Assembly: GCF_000265385.1 (NCBI RefSeq)
Contig: NC_018013.1
Location: 1,515,001 to 1,579,000, forward strand
Length of the DNA stretch: 64,000 nucleotides
DNA from: Aequorivita sublithincola DSM 14238
Lineage (GTDB): Bacteria; Bacteroidota; Bacteroidia; Flavobacteriales; Flavobacteriaceae
Reading direction: 5' to 3'
Shown here piece after piece: positions 1 to 8,465 of the stretch. Within the stretch, counting starts at the first letter, position 1, and each line of letters starts with the position of its first letter. The position numbers and the translations under genes are program-made. The notes under the pieces were generated by a model. It had not been told where the DNA came from, did not search any database, and saw only the letters and a program-made list of their open reading frames with translations.

Positions 1-1
1 G

Positions 2-2548
2 CTAACTATTTTTTCTTCGGAAGGAAATACTGAGGTAAATGCAATATGCGATGATGAAATTGAAAGCTTTACAGCGCAACAATGGCGTGATTTTTCAGAA
101 ACCAAAAAACAAGAAATTCTTTTAAAATATAGATTAACCTATTTAGCCGAAACCGAAGTAAACTGGTGTCCGCAATTAGGTACCGTTTTGGCAAATGACG
201 AAATAGTGAACGGTGTTTCCGAACGCGGCGGTTATCCAGTAATCCGCAAAAAGATGAAGCAGTGGAGTATGCGAATTACTGCTTACGCCCAGCGCTTACT
301 TGATGGACTCGATAAAATTGACTGGCCGCAACCGTTGAAAGATTCACAAACCAACTGGATTGGACGTTCAAAAGGGGCGACTGTGGAATTCAAGATTCAA
401 GATTCAAGATTCAAGATTCCAGTATTTACAACTAGGCCAGACACAATTTTTGGCGTTAGCTTTATGGTTTTGGCACCAGAACACGATTTGGTTTCAAAAA
501 TTACAACTTCCGAACAAAAAGAAGCAGTTGAAAACTACGTGGAAGCAACTGCAAAACGCAGCGAACGCGAACGAATGGCAGATGTAAAAACTATTTCTGG
601 CGTTTTCACGGGCGCGTATGCAGAGCATCCTTTTTCAGGTGAAAAACTTCCTATTTGGATTGGCGATTACGTTTTGGCAGGCTATGGAACAGGCGCAGTG
701 ATGAGTGTTCCCTGTGGCGATCAGCGCGATTATGATTTTGCAAAACATTTCAATCTGCCAATTCCAAATATTTTTAAGGATGCGGACATTTCTGAAGAAG
801 CTTATTCAGATAAGGATAATACAATCATCACCAACAGCGACTTTTTAAATGATTTAAATTATACTGAAGCCACCGAAAAAATAATTACCGCTTTGGAAGA
901 AAAAGGCGTTGGTGAAGGCAAAATAAATTACCGTTTACGCGATGCTGTTTTTAGCCGTCAACGTTATTGGGGTGAGCCGTTTCCGATTTATTATAAAGAC
1001 GGAATGCCGCACACAATTCCAACCGAATGTTTGCCATTGCGACTTCCCGATGTTAAAAAATATTTACCTACGGAAGAAGGCGAACCGCCGTTGGGACGAG
1101 CTGAAGATTGGGGTTGGGATGTTGAAAAGTTGTCGGTTGTCAGTTGTAAGTTGATTGACAACGAAACCGTTTTTCCTTTGGAATTAAACACCATGCCAGG
1201 TTGGGCGGGAAGTAGTTGGTACTTTTTTAGATATATGGAAAGTGAAAAGCGCAACGAAGTTTTCGCTTCAAAAGAAGCATTGAACTATTGGCAAGATGTT
1301 GACCTTTATATTGGAGGAAGCGAGCACGCAACCGGCCATTTATTATATAGCCGTTTTTGGGTTAAATTTATGCACGATCGCGGATTGGTTCCCGTAGAAG
1401 AACCTTTTAAAAAGCTGATAAACCAAGGAATGATTTTGGGAGAGAGTGCTTTTGCGCATAGAATAAATCAAGGTTATTATAATTACAAAGATGTTTCAGA
1501 TGAAGAATTTGAAAGATTGGATGAGATATTTGACAATCTTTTTAATATTGATTTCACTGGAAGATTAGTTTCTTGGAATTTACTTCACGGGAAAAAAGTA
1601 TTCGATGCAATTGCGGGAGAAAAATATAATCTTAGTGATGTATTTGATTTAAAAGATTTAGAATATTATTTTAAGGAAACTGGTTTTGATTCGAATAAAA
1701 TTTCCTTTACTACAACTAAAATTCACGTTCCTGTTAGTGATGTTGATTTAAAAAATCAAATAATTCTTGAGAGTTTTGCTAAATTCTATCAAGGAGAACT
1801 AGATTCAAATTCTTTATTTTTGAATAATGACGGGAAAATAGAAGTTTCAAGAGAAGTAGAAAAAATGTCCAAATCCAAATACAACGTGGTAAGTCCAGAC
1901 GATATTTGTGAACAATACGGCGCCGATACTTTAAGATTGTACGAAATGTTCCTCGGTCCGCTGGAACAAGCAAAACCTTGGAACACGGCTGGAATTACAG
2001 GAGTTCACGGTTTCCTTAAAAAACTTTGGAAACTGTATCATTCAGGGGAGAACGAAAGTTTTTATGTCTCGGGCGAAACAGCTTCAAAAGATGGTTTGAA
2101 AACACTCCATAAAACCATAAAAAAAGTTCAGGAGGATATTGAGAATTTCAGTTTCAATACTTCAGTTTCATCTTTTATGATTGCGGTAAACGAGCTCTCA
2201 GCAGAAAAATGTAACTCGCGAGAAGTTTTGGAGCCTTTGGCAATTCTTATTTCACCTTATGCACCACATATTGCAGAGGAACTTTGGGAGAAGTTGGGTC
2301 ATTCAGAAAGTATTTCTACAGCACCTTTCCCAAAATTTGAACAGAAATTTTTGGTTGAAAGCAGCAAGGAATATCCAATTTCCTTCAACGGAAAAATGCG
2401 TTATACGCTGGAATTACCGCTCGATTTAACCAAAGATGAAATAGAATCTGCCGTAATGTCACACGAGAAAACTGCCCATTATTTGGAAGGTCGCACTCCT
2501 AAAAAGGTTATAATCGTTCCCGGAAAAATTGTAAATATCGTGGGTTAA
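2..2548 (+). CDS. leuS: Leucyl-tRNA synthetase, 5'-truncated by the window edge
   Basis: Class I aminoacyl-tRNA synthetase that charges tRNA-Leu in the cytoplasm. The reading frame is open from base 2, so the start codon and the HIGH-motif region (about 120 residues by comparison with E. coli LeuRS) lie outside the window. Visible landmarks in order are the NWCP segment, the CP1 editing domain with TTRPDT and its GDxRD motif, MPGWAGSSWY, the KMSKS loop at about base 1862, and the C-terminal anticodon-binding region. Three lineage-specific insertions are visible. Two (bases 388-419 and 1128-1155) consist of heptanucleotide repeats. The third (about 1461-1716) is an AT-rich segment of roughly 85 residues just before the KMSKS region, where LeuRS proteins usually have a shorter linker. 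The frame is intact, so the enzyme is presumably functional. Identification is certain. Confidence 0.97.
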   Translation, partial: LTIFSSEGNTEVNAICDDEIESFTAQQWRDFSETKKQEILLKYRLTYLAETEVNWCPQLGTVLANDEIVNGVSERGGYPVIRKKMKQWSMRITAYAQRLLDGLDKIDWPQPLKDSQTNWIGRSKGATVEFKIQDSRFKIPVFTTRPDTIFGVSFMVLAPEHDLVSKITTSEQKEAVENYVEATAKRSERERMADVKTISGVFTGAYAEHPFSGEKLPIWIGDYVLAGYGTGAVMSVPCGDQRDYDFAKHFNLPIPNIFKDADISEEAYSDKDNTIITNSDFLNDLNYTEATEKIITALEEKGVGEGKINYRLRDAVFSRQRYWGEPFPIYYKDGMPHTIPTECLPLRLPDVKKYLPTEEGEPPLGRAEDWGWDVEKLSVVSCKLIDNETVFPLELNTMPGWAGSSWYFFRYMESEKRNEVFASKEALNYWQDVDLYIGGSEHATGHLLYSRFWVKFMHDRGLVPVEEPFKKLINQGMILGESAFAHRINQGYYNYKDVSDEEFERLDEIFDNLFNIDFTGRLVSWNLLHGKKVFDAIAGEKYNLSDVFDLKDLEYYFKETGFDSNKISFTTTKIHVPVSDVDLKNQIILESFAKFYQGELDSNSLFLNNDGKIEVSREVEKMSKSKYNVVSPDDICEQYGADTLRLYEMFLGPLEQAKPWNTAGITGVHGFLKKLWKLYHSGENESFYVSGETASKDGLKTLHKTIKKVQEDIENFSFNTSVSSFMIAVNELSAEKCNSREVLEPLAILISPYAPHIAEELWEKLGHSESISTAPFPKFEQKFLVESSKEYPISFNGKMRYTLELPLDLTKDEIESAVMSHEKTAHYLEGRTPKKVIIVPGKIVNIVG
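388..419. repeat. Perfect heptanucleotide tandem repeat inside leuS
   Basis: ATTCAAG is repeated four times exactly, followed by a partial fifth copy (ATTC). It encodes EFKIQDSRFKI at the start of the LeuRS editing domain, where other LeuRS proteins have a variable loop. Because 7 is not a multiple of 3, gain or loss of one unit would shift the frame. Confidence 0.9.
1128..1155. repeat. Second, degenerate heptanucleotide block inside leuS
   Basis: Four 7-nt units can be read in register: AGTTGTC, GGTTGTC, AGTTGTA, AGTTGAT. They encode the KLSVVSCKLID segment, which looks like an insertion between the conserved LGRAEDW and MPGWAGSSWY regions. It has the same size and unit length as the block at 388-419 but an unrelated sequence. 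Confidence 0.75.
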
Positions 2549-2587
2549 AAATTTGCACGTTATTTGCTATATTGTAACTGAAGAACC

Positions 2588-2650
2588 TTTGTGTCCTCTG
2601 AGTCTCTGTGGTGAGTTAAGTTTACCTCAGAGGCACAGAGGACACGGAGA
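2588..2650. repeat. Dispersed hairpin repeat after leuS (copy 1)
   Basis: Two 26-nt arms (2588-2613 and 2625-2650) are complementary at about 21 positions and separated by 11 nt. The arms are built of short CTCTGTG-like units. A related sequence, also in inverted orientation, lies at 56120-56170. It separates leuS from the downstream peptidase gene. It lacks a clear T-run, so I regard it as a dispersed repeat rather than a simple terminator. Confidence 0.7.
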
Positions 2651-2679
2651 GAAACAATAAACTTTAAAAAACAAAAACT

Positions 2680-3375
2680 ATGTTTGGATATTATATAATT
2701 GCAGGCCTCATTTTCTTAGTAAGTTGGTTAGTAAGCAACACACTGAAAAGCAAATTCAAAAAGTACAGCCAAGTTCACCTTCAAAATGGAATGAGTGGAA
2801 AGGAAATAGCTGAAAAAATGCTAGCAGACAGCGGAATTACCGATGTAAAAGTGGTTTCCGTAGCTGGTCAATTAACCGATCATTACAACCCAGCAGATAA
2901 AACCGTAAACTTAAGTGAAGCGGTATATATGCAGCGTAACGCCGCTGCTGCTGCTGTTGCAGCTCACGAATGTGGTCACGCAGTGCAACACGCCACAGCT
3001 TACAGTTGGCTGAAAATGCGTTCTGCGATTGTGCCTGCGGTAGGAATAGCCAGTAAATTATCCAACTTTGTAATTATGGCTGGTTTAATAATGACTGCTA
3101 TGAACATTATGGGGGTTTTAGGGAATACAATATTTTTCATAGGAATTCTACTTTTTGCAGCTACAACAGTTTTCGCGTTTATCACCTTACCAGTAGAATA
3201 TGATGCTAGTAACCGTGCATTAGCTTGGTTGGAAAGCAGTAAAATGGTAACTCCGCAAGAACACGAAGGTGCAAAAGATGCTTTAAAATGGGCAGCTAGA
3301 ACTTATGTGGTTGCAGCAATTGGTTCGCTGGCTACCTTATTATACTTCATCTCTATTTTTATGGGAAGGAGATAG
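2680..3375 (+). CDS. Membrane zinc metallopeptidase, YugP family
   Basis: Predicted integral-membrane zinc-dependent peptidase of the Zn_peptidase_2 (YugP-like) family; substrate unknown. The 231-residue length fits the family. There is an N-terminal membrane helix (about residues 3-18) and a soluble segment. The HECGH zinc-binding helix with its catalytic Glu follows at about residues 95-99. Hydrophobic segments at about 112-135 and 140-165 and one at the C-terminus complete it. It is read in the same direction as leuS, 131 nt downstream and beyond a hairpin repeat, so it is probably its own unit. A bidirectional terminator follows. Family assignment is firm; physiological role is not known. 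Confidence 0.88.
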   Translation: MFGYYIIAGLIFLVSWLVSNTLKSKFKKYSQVHLQNGMSGKEIAEKMLADSGITDVKVVSVAGQLTDHYNPADKTVNLSEAVYMQRNAAAAAVAAHECGHAVQHATAYSWLKMRSAIVPAVGIASKLSNFVIMAGLIMTAMNIMGVLGNTIFFIGILLFAATTVFAFITLPVEYDASNRALAWLESSKMVTPQEHEGAKDALKWAARTYVVAAIGSLATLLYFISIFMGRR

Positions 3376-3436
3376 AAGATTAACGTCCTGATAGCTTTCG
3401 GGATTAAATTTATGATTATCGAATTTTTGAACAAAA

Positions 3437-3463
3437 CAAAACCCATGAATTTTCGTGGGTTTT
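3437..3463. terminator. Bidirectional terminator between convergent genes
   Basis: A stem pairing AAAACCCATG with CGTGGGTTTT (one G-U type pair) is flanked by A-rich and T-rich tracts. It lies exactly between the stop codons of the peptidase gene (+) and the T9SS cargo gene (-). Confidence 0.75.
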
Positions 3464-4555
3464 CTATTTAACTACCAGTTTCTTTGTTAGTGTATCATCA
3501 CTGGTTCGAGTTGTAACGTAATAGATTCCTTTTGATAAGTTTTCTACAGAAACATGTATTGCTTGATTTCCCATAGTAAAGGTACCCGAAGCTATTTTTT
3601 TCACCTCCTGACCGAATATATTATACATTATAATATCGGCTGTTATAGTTTCTCTTAAGCTTAAATTTAGTGTAAATTGATCATTTGTTGGGTTCGGTGA
3701 AATGGATAGTGAGCCAAACAAACTTTCTTTTTTTATTGATAAAACTTCCGATAACAACTTCTGATCTGCATTTAAAATTTTACGCTGTCCTACTTCAGGA
3801 ACACTGAAAGCTAAAAATCCAACTACTGAAATTTTGGTTTCATCATAGTTGGCAGGAAGTATATATGTAAAGGTTTCAGAATATATTGATCCCGCCTCAA
3901 CGGATGATGGAATGATTCCTTCATTTCCATAGACACCTGGCAAGTTTGCGCGTAAAACATTACTGTGTTTGTATCCAACAATCGGATTTCCTGATCCTTC
4001 AAAAGGATGTCCTGGAATATTATTATAATAGTTTGTTTGATCGAAATCAGATCCAGATCCAATAACGTCGTCTTCTACTACGCTCATCACAAAGCGCATA
4101 TCTCCATTAGCAGCATCAATGAATTCTGCTGTTATTGTACCTGTAATTGTTCGTGTTGCGGAATCATAACTAATTGTAAGGTTAACTTCTGCAGGTGTAT
4201 AACTGGTCAATTGTTCTACTACATAATTCTCCCAATCAATACGATTTACTATCTCATTAGATTCACCAGTAAATTTTTTCCTATCTACCATTCCAACTGG
4301 GGTGGCGCCAATAGAGAATTCAGATTCAATTTCATTGTTGTATGCCATTCCATCAAGACTATGTATAGAGATGCCAATTACATCATCTGGGTATTGCGTA
4401 AGAATGTTTTCCATTATAAAATCTGAATCTGGACAGTAACCATTCCACGCTCCATTGAACTGTTCTAAGACAACCTTTTTTGTAGCGCCATTTGTCTGAG
4501 AGAAACTAGAATGCGCAATCAGAATTGTAAAGAATAGTAATGATATTTTCTTCAT
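3464..4555 (-). CDS. Secreted Omp28-like protein with T9SS sorting domain
   Basis: Predicted secreted or surface protein. The start at 4555 (MKKISLLFF) gives a clean signal peptide ending near SFSQ; a longer in-frame start at 4600 would add 15 residues and overlap the next gene. The N-terminal third resembles the thioredoxin-like domain of Omp28-related proteins: VVLEQF, then GAWNGYCP at the active-site position. The usual CxxC has lost its first Cys (Asn here), so redox activity is doubtful. The last 75 or so residues (SISPNPTNDQF to TKKLVVK) are a type A T9SS C-terminal sorting domain, which would be cleaved on export. It is read after the saccharopine-dehydrogenase-like gene with a 13-nt gap and could be co-transcribed. 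Confidence 0.8.
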   Translation of the reverse strand: MKKISLLFFTILIAHSSFSQTNGATKKVVLEQFNGAWNGYCPDSDFIMENILTQYPDDVIGISIHSLDGMAYNNEIESEFSIGATPVGMVDRKKFTGESNEIVNRIDWENYVVEQLTSYTPAEVNLTISYDSATRTITGTITAEFIDAANGDMRFVMSVVEDDVIGSGSDFDQTNYYNNIPGHPFEGSGNPIVGYKHSNVLRANLPGVYGNEGIIPSSVEAGSIYSETFTYILPANYDETKISVVGFLAFSVPEVGQRKILNADQKLLSEVLSIKKESLFGSLSISPNPTNDQFTLNLSLRETITADIIMYNIFGQEVKKIASGTFTMGNQAIHVSVENLSKGIYYVTTRTSDDTLTKKLVVK

Positions 4556-4568
4556 ATTTAATATTCTA

Positions 4569-5939
4569 TTATAGATGTATGTTATCAGGATTATACCCAA
4601 TGTATTTCACTTCTTCTTCGTGAAAAATAATTCCGTTTTCAGCAAGTTCTTTTAAAATAGGTTCATAAACTTCTTTTGCAATTGGAAGCTGAACTCCAGG
4701 CGTGGTTATTTCTTCATTTAAAATTTTGAGGGCTGCAATTGCAACAGGAAGTCCAACGGTTTTGGCCATTGCGGTATGGGTTTGGTCTTCTCCAATTAGC
4801 GCCATATGGCTGTCTATTTGGTGTTGTTTTCCGTCCAATTCGTAGCCAAATTTGTGATACATTACAATCATATCTTTATCATCTTCTGCTAAAGTCCATT
4901 TTTCTTCAAGTATTTTTTGAAGCGCCATTGCAGGAGTTGCGTTTTTAATGCCAATGGTTTTTTCTTTATTGAAAATATCCAAATCCAACAGCTTTTCCCA
5001 CATTAAATCGTCTTGATCTATTCTGAGCGCATAACGAAGTTTTAACTCCACAGAATCTGTTGGGGAATAGGCCAAAAACAAGTTTACAAATTCACGATAG
5101 GTCAAGTTTTCAGAATCTGGAATGGTATAAGTGTCATCAGTCATTCCAAGTTGAACAAACATATTCCAAGCCTTACTGAAACCTACTCTTCTTATGGTTC
5201 CGCGATATAGGGTAAGAATATTATCAAGCCCGTAAATAGATTGGTATTGAAGGGAATTTCTATTGGCTAATACTTCAAATTTTCCATAACCTTCAATGTT
5301 GACGAATTCAGTTCTTCGGAAAAGTCGGTGGTACGGGATGTACTTGAATTTTCCTTCCTGTATAAATTCCGCAGCGCCTCCTTGTCCCGCCAAGACTACG
5401 TTTCTTGGATTCCAAGTAAATTTATAATTCCAAAGATTATTATCACTTTCTGGAGCAATTAAACCGCCGCAGAAAGATTCAAAAAGAAGCATTTTTCCTC
5501 CTTTGGCGCGAATTCTATCTATAATTTGCATCGCACTCATATGGTCTACTCCAGGATCCAGGCCTATTTCATTCATAAAAATTAATCCTTTGGCTTCAGC
5601 TTTTGGGTTTAGCGCTTGCATTTCTTTGCTTATATATGAGGCGGTTACCATATGTTTTCCGAACTCAATACAATCCCTTGCTACTTCAATATGATAGCGT
5701 GCAGGAAGCATCGAAATTACCAAATCACTGTTTTTAACTGCTTCTTTTCGTTGCGTTTTGTTAAAAACATCGAGCAATACGCCACAGGCATTTGGATGGT
5801 TTTGAGTAAATTTTTGAGCAGCTTTTATGGATAGATCCCCAATAGTTATAAAAAGTTGCTCTTCCTCGCTTTTGTCTAGTAAATAGCGGATTAGACTGGA
5901 AGCAGACCTACCGGCACCGATAATCAATATGTTTCTCAT
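4569..5939 (-). CDS. Saccharopine dehydrogenase family protein
   Basis: NAD(P)-dependent oxidoreductase of the saccharopine dehydrogenase/reductase family. The N-terminus has a Rossmann motif (ILIIGAGRSASSLIRYLL). The middle region (FESFCGGLIAPESDNN, TWNPRNVVLAGQGGAA) matches the substrate domain of the LYS9-type enzymes. The 456-residue length is typical. In eukaryotes such enzymes act in lysine synthesis or breakdown. Flavobacteria usually make lysine by the diaminopimelate route, so a role in lysine degradation or on another amino acid is more likely here, but this is inference. It is divergent from the DUF423 gene across a 72-bp region. Confidence 0.82.
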   Translation of the reverse strand: MRNILIIGAGRSASSLIRYLLDKSEEEQLFITIGDLSIKAAQKFTQNHPNACGVLLDVFNKTQRKEAVKNSDLVISMLPARYHIEVARDCIEFGKHMVTASYISKEMQALNPKAEAKGLIFMNEIGLDPGVDHMSAMQIIDRIRAKGGKMLLFESFCGGLIAPESDNNLWNYKFTWNPRNVVLAGQGGAAEFIQEGKFKYIPYHRLFRRTEFVNIEGYGKFEVLANRNSLQYQSIYGLDNILTLYRGTIRRVGFSKAWNMFVQLGMTDDTYTIPDSENLTYREFVNLFLAYSPTDSVELKLRYALRIDQDDLMWEKLLDLDIFNKEKTIGIKNATPAMALQKILEEKWTLAEDDKDMIVMYHKFGYELDGKQHQIDSHMALIGEDQTHTAMAKTVGLPVAIAALKILNEEITTPGVQLPIAKEVYEPILKELAENGIIFHEEEVKYIGYNPDNIHL

Positions 5940-5955
5940 TAGGGGAGTTTTTTGT

Positions 5956-5963
5956 TAACTTTG
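5956..5963 (+). promoter_or_regulatory. Promoter -7 box for the DUF423 gene
   Basis: TAACTTTG matches the Bacteroidota -7 consensus TAnnTTTG, 48 nt before the start codon in the divergent intergenic region. No clear -33 TTG is visible. Confidence 0.5.
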
Positions 5964-6011
5964 CAGCATTATTTTGAAAAAAAACGAAATTACTAATTAT
6001 ACATTGTAAAA

Positions 6012-6410
6012 ATGACGGTTTTAGATAAAAATATAGCGGCAACTGGTGCAATTATTATGGCTATCACGATAGCAATTGGGGCATTTGGAGCACATGGTTT
6101 GAAAGAATTATTGGACGCTTCCGCTCTTAATACCTTTGAAGTTGGTGTTCGGTACCAAATGTATCATGGCTTGGCAATTTTAATATTAGGCCTTGCGCCT
6201 TCAATTCCAAATATCTCAAAGAAAAAGGTTTTTTCGTTTTTTCTGGTTGGTATTTTGTTTTTTTCAGGCTCCATTTATTTGCTTTCCCTGGATTCCATCA
6301 TTCCTTTTGAAACTTCGGTAATAGGTTTTGTGACTCCTTTGGGAGGTTTGTTATTTATAATAGGCTGGATTTTACTTGCTTATGGAATTTTAACGTTAAA
6401 GAAGCGATAA
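6012..6410 (+). CDS. DUF423 family small membrane protein
   Basis: A 132-residue protein with four predicted membrane helices. The family-typical opening includes the GAFGAHGLK motif near residue 30 and the VRYQMYHGLAIL segment near residue 50 (DUF423, the YgdD/YwdK type). The biochemical role of the family is not established. It stands alone between divergent and downstream promoters. Confidence 0.85.
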   Translation: MTVLDKNIAATGAIIMAITIAIGAFGAHGLKELLDASALNTFEVGVRYQMYHGLAILILGLAPSIPNISKKKVFSFFLVGILFFSGSIYLLSLDSIIPFETSVIGFVTPLGGLLFIIGWILLAYGILTLKKR

Positions 6411-6446
6411 TTATTTTTTAAATTCCGAAGTCTGTAGAAGATTTGC

Positions 6447-6454
6447 TATTTTTG
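6447..6454 (+). promoter_or_regulatory. Promoter -7 box for pckA
   Basis: TATTTTTG matches TAnnTTTG exactly and ends 25 nt before the pckA start. Confidence 0.65.
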
Positions 6455-6479
6455 TACTCTTCAAAAACTAAAACAAGTT

Positions 6480-8081
6480 ATGGTCGGTAATAACCAAACT
6501 AAAAGAATGATTTCATTGGATAACTACGGAATCAAAAACGCAAAAGTTAAGTATCAACTTTCGTCTGAAGAACTTCATGACGAAACACTGCAAAAAGGTC
6601 AAGGGAAAGAAGCTAGCAGTGGCGCCCTTGAAATAAACACAGGAGAATTCACAGGAAGATCCCCAAAAGATAGGTTTATCGTTAAAGACGATATTACGCG
6701 AGACATAGTGTGGTGGGGGAATATAAATATTCCATTTCCTCCAGATATGTTTGATGCACTTTATAATAAGGTGACAGATTATCTTTCAGAAAAAGAAATT
6801 TATGTGCGAGACAGCTATGCCTGTGCAGATGAAAACTATAAGCTGAATATTCGGGTGATTAATGAAACACCGTGGTCAAATTTATTTGCTCACAATATGT
6901 TTCTACGACCAACCGAGGAAGAATTGGCGAATTTTGCCCCAGATTGGCTCATAATAAATGCGCCGAATTTTATGGCAGATCCTGAAGTTGACGGAACACG
7001 CCAGCACAACTTTGCAATCCTAAATTTCACCAGAAAAATCGCTTTAATTGGCGGTACTGGTTATACAGGCGAAATTAAAAAGGGAATCTTTTCTGCTTTA
7101 AATTTTATTATGCCAGTTGATAAGAACACATTGCCGATGCACTGTTCTGCAAACGTAGGTGATAATGGCGAAACAGCAATTTTCTTTGGTCTTTCGGGAA
7201 CAGGAAAAACTACACTTTCCGCAGATCCAGATCGTAAATTGATAGGTGATGACGAACACGGTTGGACACCAGACAACACAGTTTTCAATTTTGAAGGCGG
7301 ATGTTATGCAAAAGTGATAAACCTTACTGAAGAGCAAGAACCAGACATTTATAATGCTATAAAACCTGGAGCCCTGCTTGAAAATGTGGTTATGAATGAT
7401 AAGGGTGAGGTTGATTTTGCAAATACCTCAATCACTCAGAACACGCGTGTAAGCTATCCAATTTATCATATTAAAAATATTCAAGTGCCTTCTATTGGCC
7501 ACAATCCTAAGAATATTTTCTTTTTAACTGCAGATGCTTTTGGTGTTTTGCCTCCAATTTCAAAATTGACTCCGGGACAAGCTGCTTATCATTTTATAAG
7601 CGGTTATACTGCTAAAGTTGCAGGTACTGAAGAAGGAATCAATGAACCAACTCCGAACTTTTCGGCTTGCTTTGGTGCGCCTTTTATGCCGCTTCATCCA
7701 ACAAAATATGCTGAAATGCTTAGCAAAAAGATGAAAGATGCGAATGTAAATGTTTGGTTAATAAACACAGGCTGGACCGGCGGTCCTTACGGCGTTGGAA
7801 GCAGAATGAAACTAAAATACACTCGAGCAATGATTGCTGCAGCTTTAGAAGGGAAATTGAAAGATGTTGAATTCGAAAAGCATCCAATTTTCAATTTGAT
7901 GATGCCAACTTCTTGTCCTGATGTTCCAACAGAAGTTTTGAACCCTAAGGAAACTTGGAAGAACAAAAAGGCGTATGACATTCAAGCGAAGGAACTTTCA
8001 GACTCTTTCAAAGAAAACTTTAAAAAGTTTGAAGCTTACGCAAATGATGAAATTCTTTCTGGAGCTCCAGCTGCGGAATAA
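6480..8081 (+). CDS. pckA: Phosphoenolpyruvate carboxykinase (ATP)
   Basis: Converts oxaloacetate and ATP to phosphoenolpyruvate, CO2 and ADP, the first committed step of gluconeogenesis. Full length at 533 residues. Visible motifs are FTGRSPKDRF near residue 58, the P-loop GLSGTGKTTLSADP near residue 238, the metal-binding IGDDEHGW that follows, and NTGWTGGPYG toward the C-terminus. It is monocistronic: an exact -7 box lies upstream and a strong terminator lies 20 nt after the stop. The ATP-dependent type is indicated by the overall sequence rather than the GTP-type fold. Confidence 0.97.
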   Translation: MVGNNQTKRMISLDNYGIKNAKVKYQLSSEELHDETLQKGQGKEASSGALEINTGEFTGRSPKDRFIVKDDITRDIVWWGNINIPFPPDMFDALYNKVTDYLSEKEIYVRDSYACADENYKLNIRVINETPWSNLFAHNMFLRPTEEELANFAPDWLIINAPNFMADPEVDGTRQHNFAILNFTRKIALIGGTGYTGEIKKGIFSALNFIMPVDKNTLPMHCSANVGDNGETAIFFGLSGTGKTTLSADPDRKLIGDDEHGWTPDNTVFNFEGGCYAKVINLTEEQEPDIYNAIKPGALLENVVMNDKGEVDFANTSITQNTRVSYPIYHIKNIQVPSIGHNPKNIFFLTADAFGVLPPISKLTPGQAAYHFISGYTAKVAGTEEGINEPTPNFSACFGAPFMPLHPTKYAEMLSKKMKDANVNVWLINTGWTGGPYGVGSRMKLKYTRAMIAAALEGKLKDVEFEKHPIFNLMMPTSCPDVPTEVLNPKETWKNKKAYDIQAKELSDSFKENFKKFEAYANDEILSGAPAAE

Positions 8082-8100
8082 TTTCAAAATATAATAGAAA

Positions 8101-8140
8101 CTAAAAAAGATCGTCTAAAGTTTGAGACGATCTTTTTTAG
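8101..8140. terminator. Terminator after pckA
   Basis: A perfect 16-bp stem (8101-8116 with 8125-8140) with an 8-nt loop. The core is AGATCGTCT/AGACGATCT, flanked by A and T runs, so it can work in both directions. Confidence 0.92.
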
Positions 8141-8213
8141 TTATGGGCCTTTCCGCCACTATTCTTGAGTTTATTCGAATTGGTCTATAAATCCCAAATC
8201 TTTCAAACGCTTC

Positions 8214-8459
8214 TTATTTCTTTTTATCTTTTTGGTATTCGTGCATTTTTAAAATGTTCTCCTTATTAAGCATATAGTCCTTAACATTTCTATCCTTCCA
8301 ACGGTGATATATAAATACTGGCATTAATACGAAGAAACCTACCATTAGTGTAAGACCGATAATTAATTTTCCAGTAGCTTCATCTTCTGATTTAATATAA
8401 AAACCGAGCCCAAGACTGATGAGTACCGCAAAAAATAATATGATGAGAAAGTATTTCAT
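8214..8459 (-). CDS. Small two-helix membrane protein, unknown function
   Basis: An 81-residue protein with two hydrophobic stretches (about residues 3-21 and 32-51) and a charged, Lys-rich C-terminal tail (RWKDRNVKDYMLNKE, ending QKDKKK). I do not recognise a named family. It starts 6 nt after the aspS stop on the same strand, so it is very likely the second gene of an aspS transcript. The topology suggests a cytoplasmic tail, by the positive-inside rule. Confidence 0.65.
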   Translation of the reverse strand: MKYFLIILFFAVLISLGLGFYIKSEDEATGKLIIGLTLMVGFFVLMPVFIYHRWKDRNVKDYMLNKENILKMHEYQKDKKK

Positions 8460-8465
8460 TGTTGC

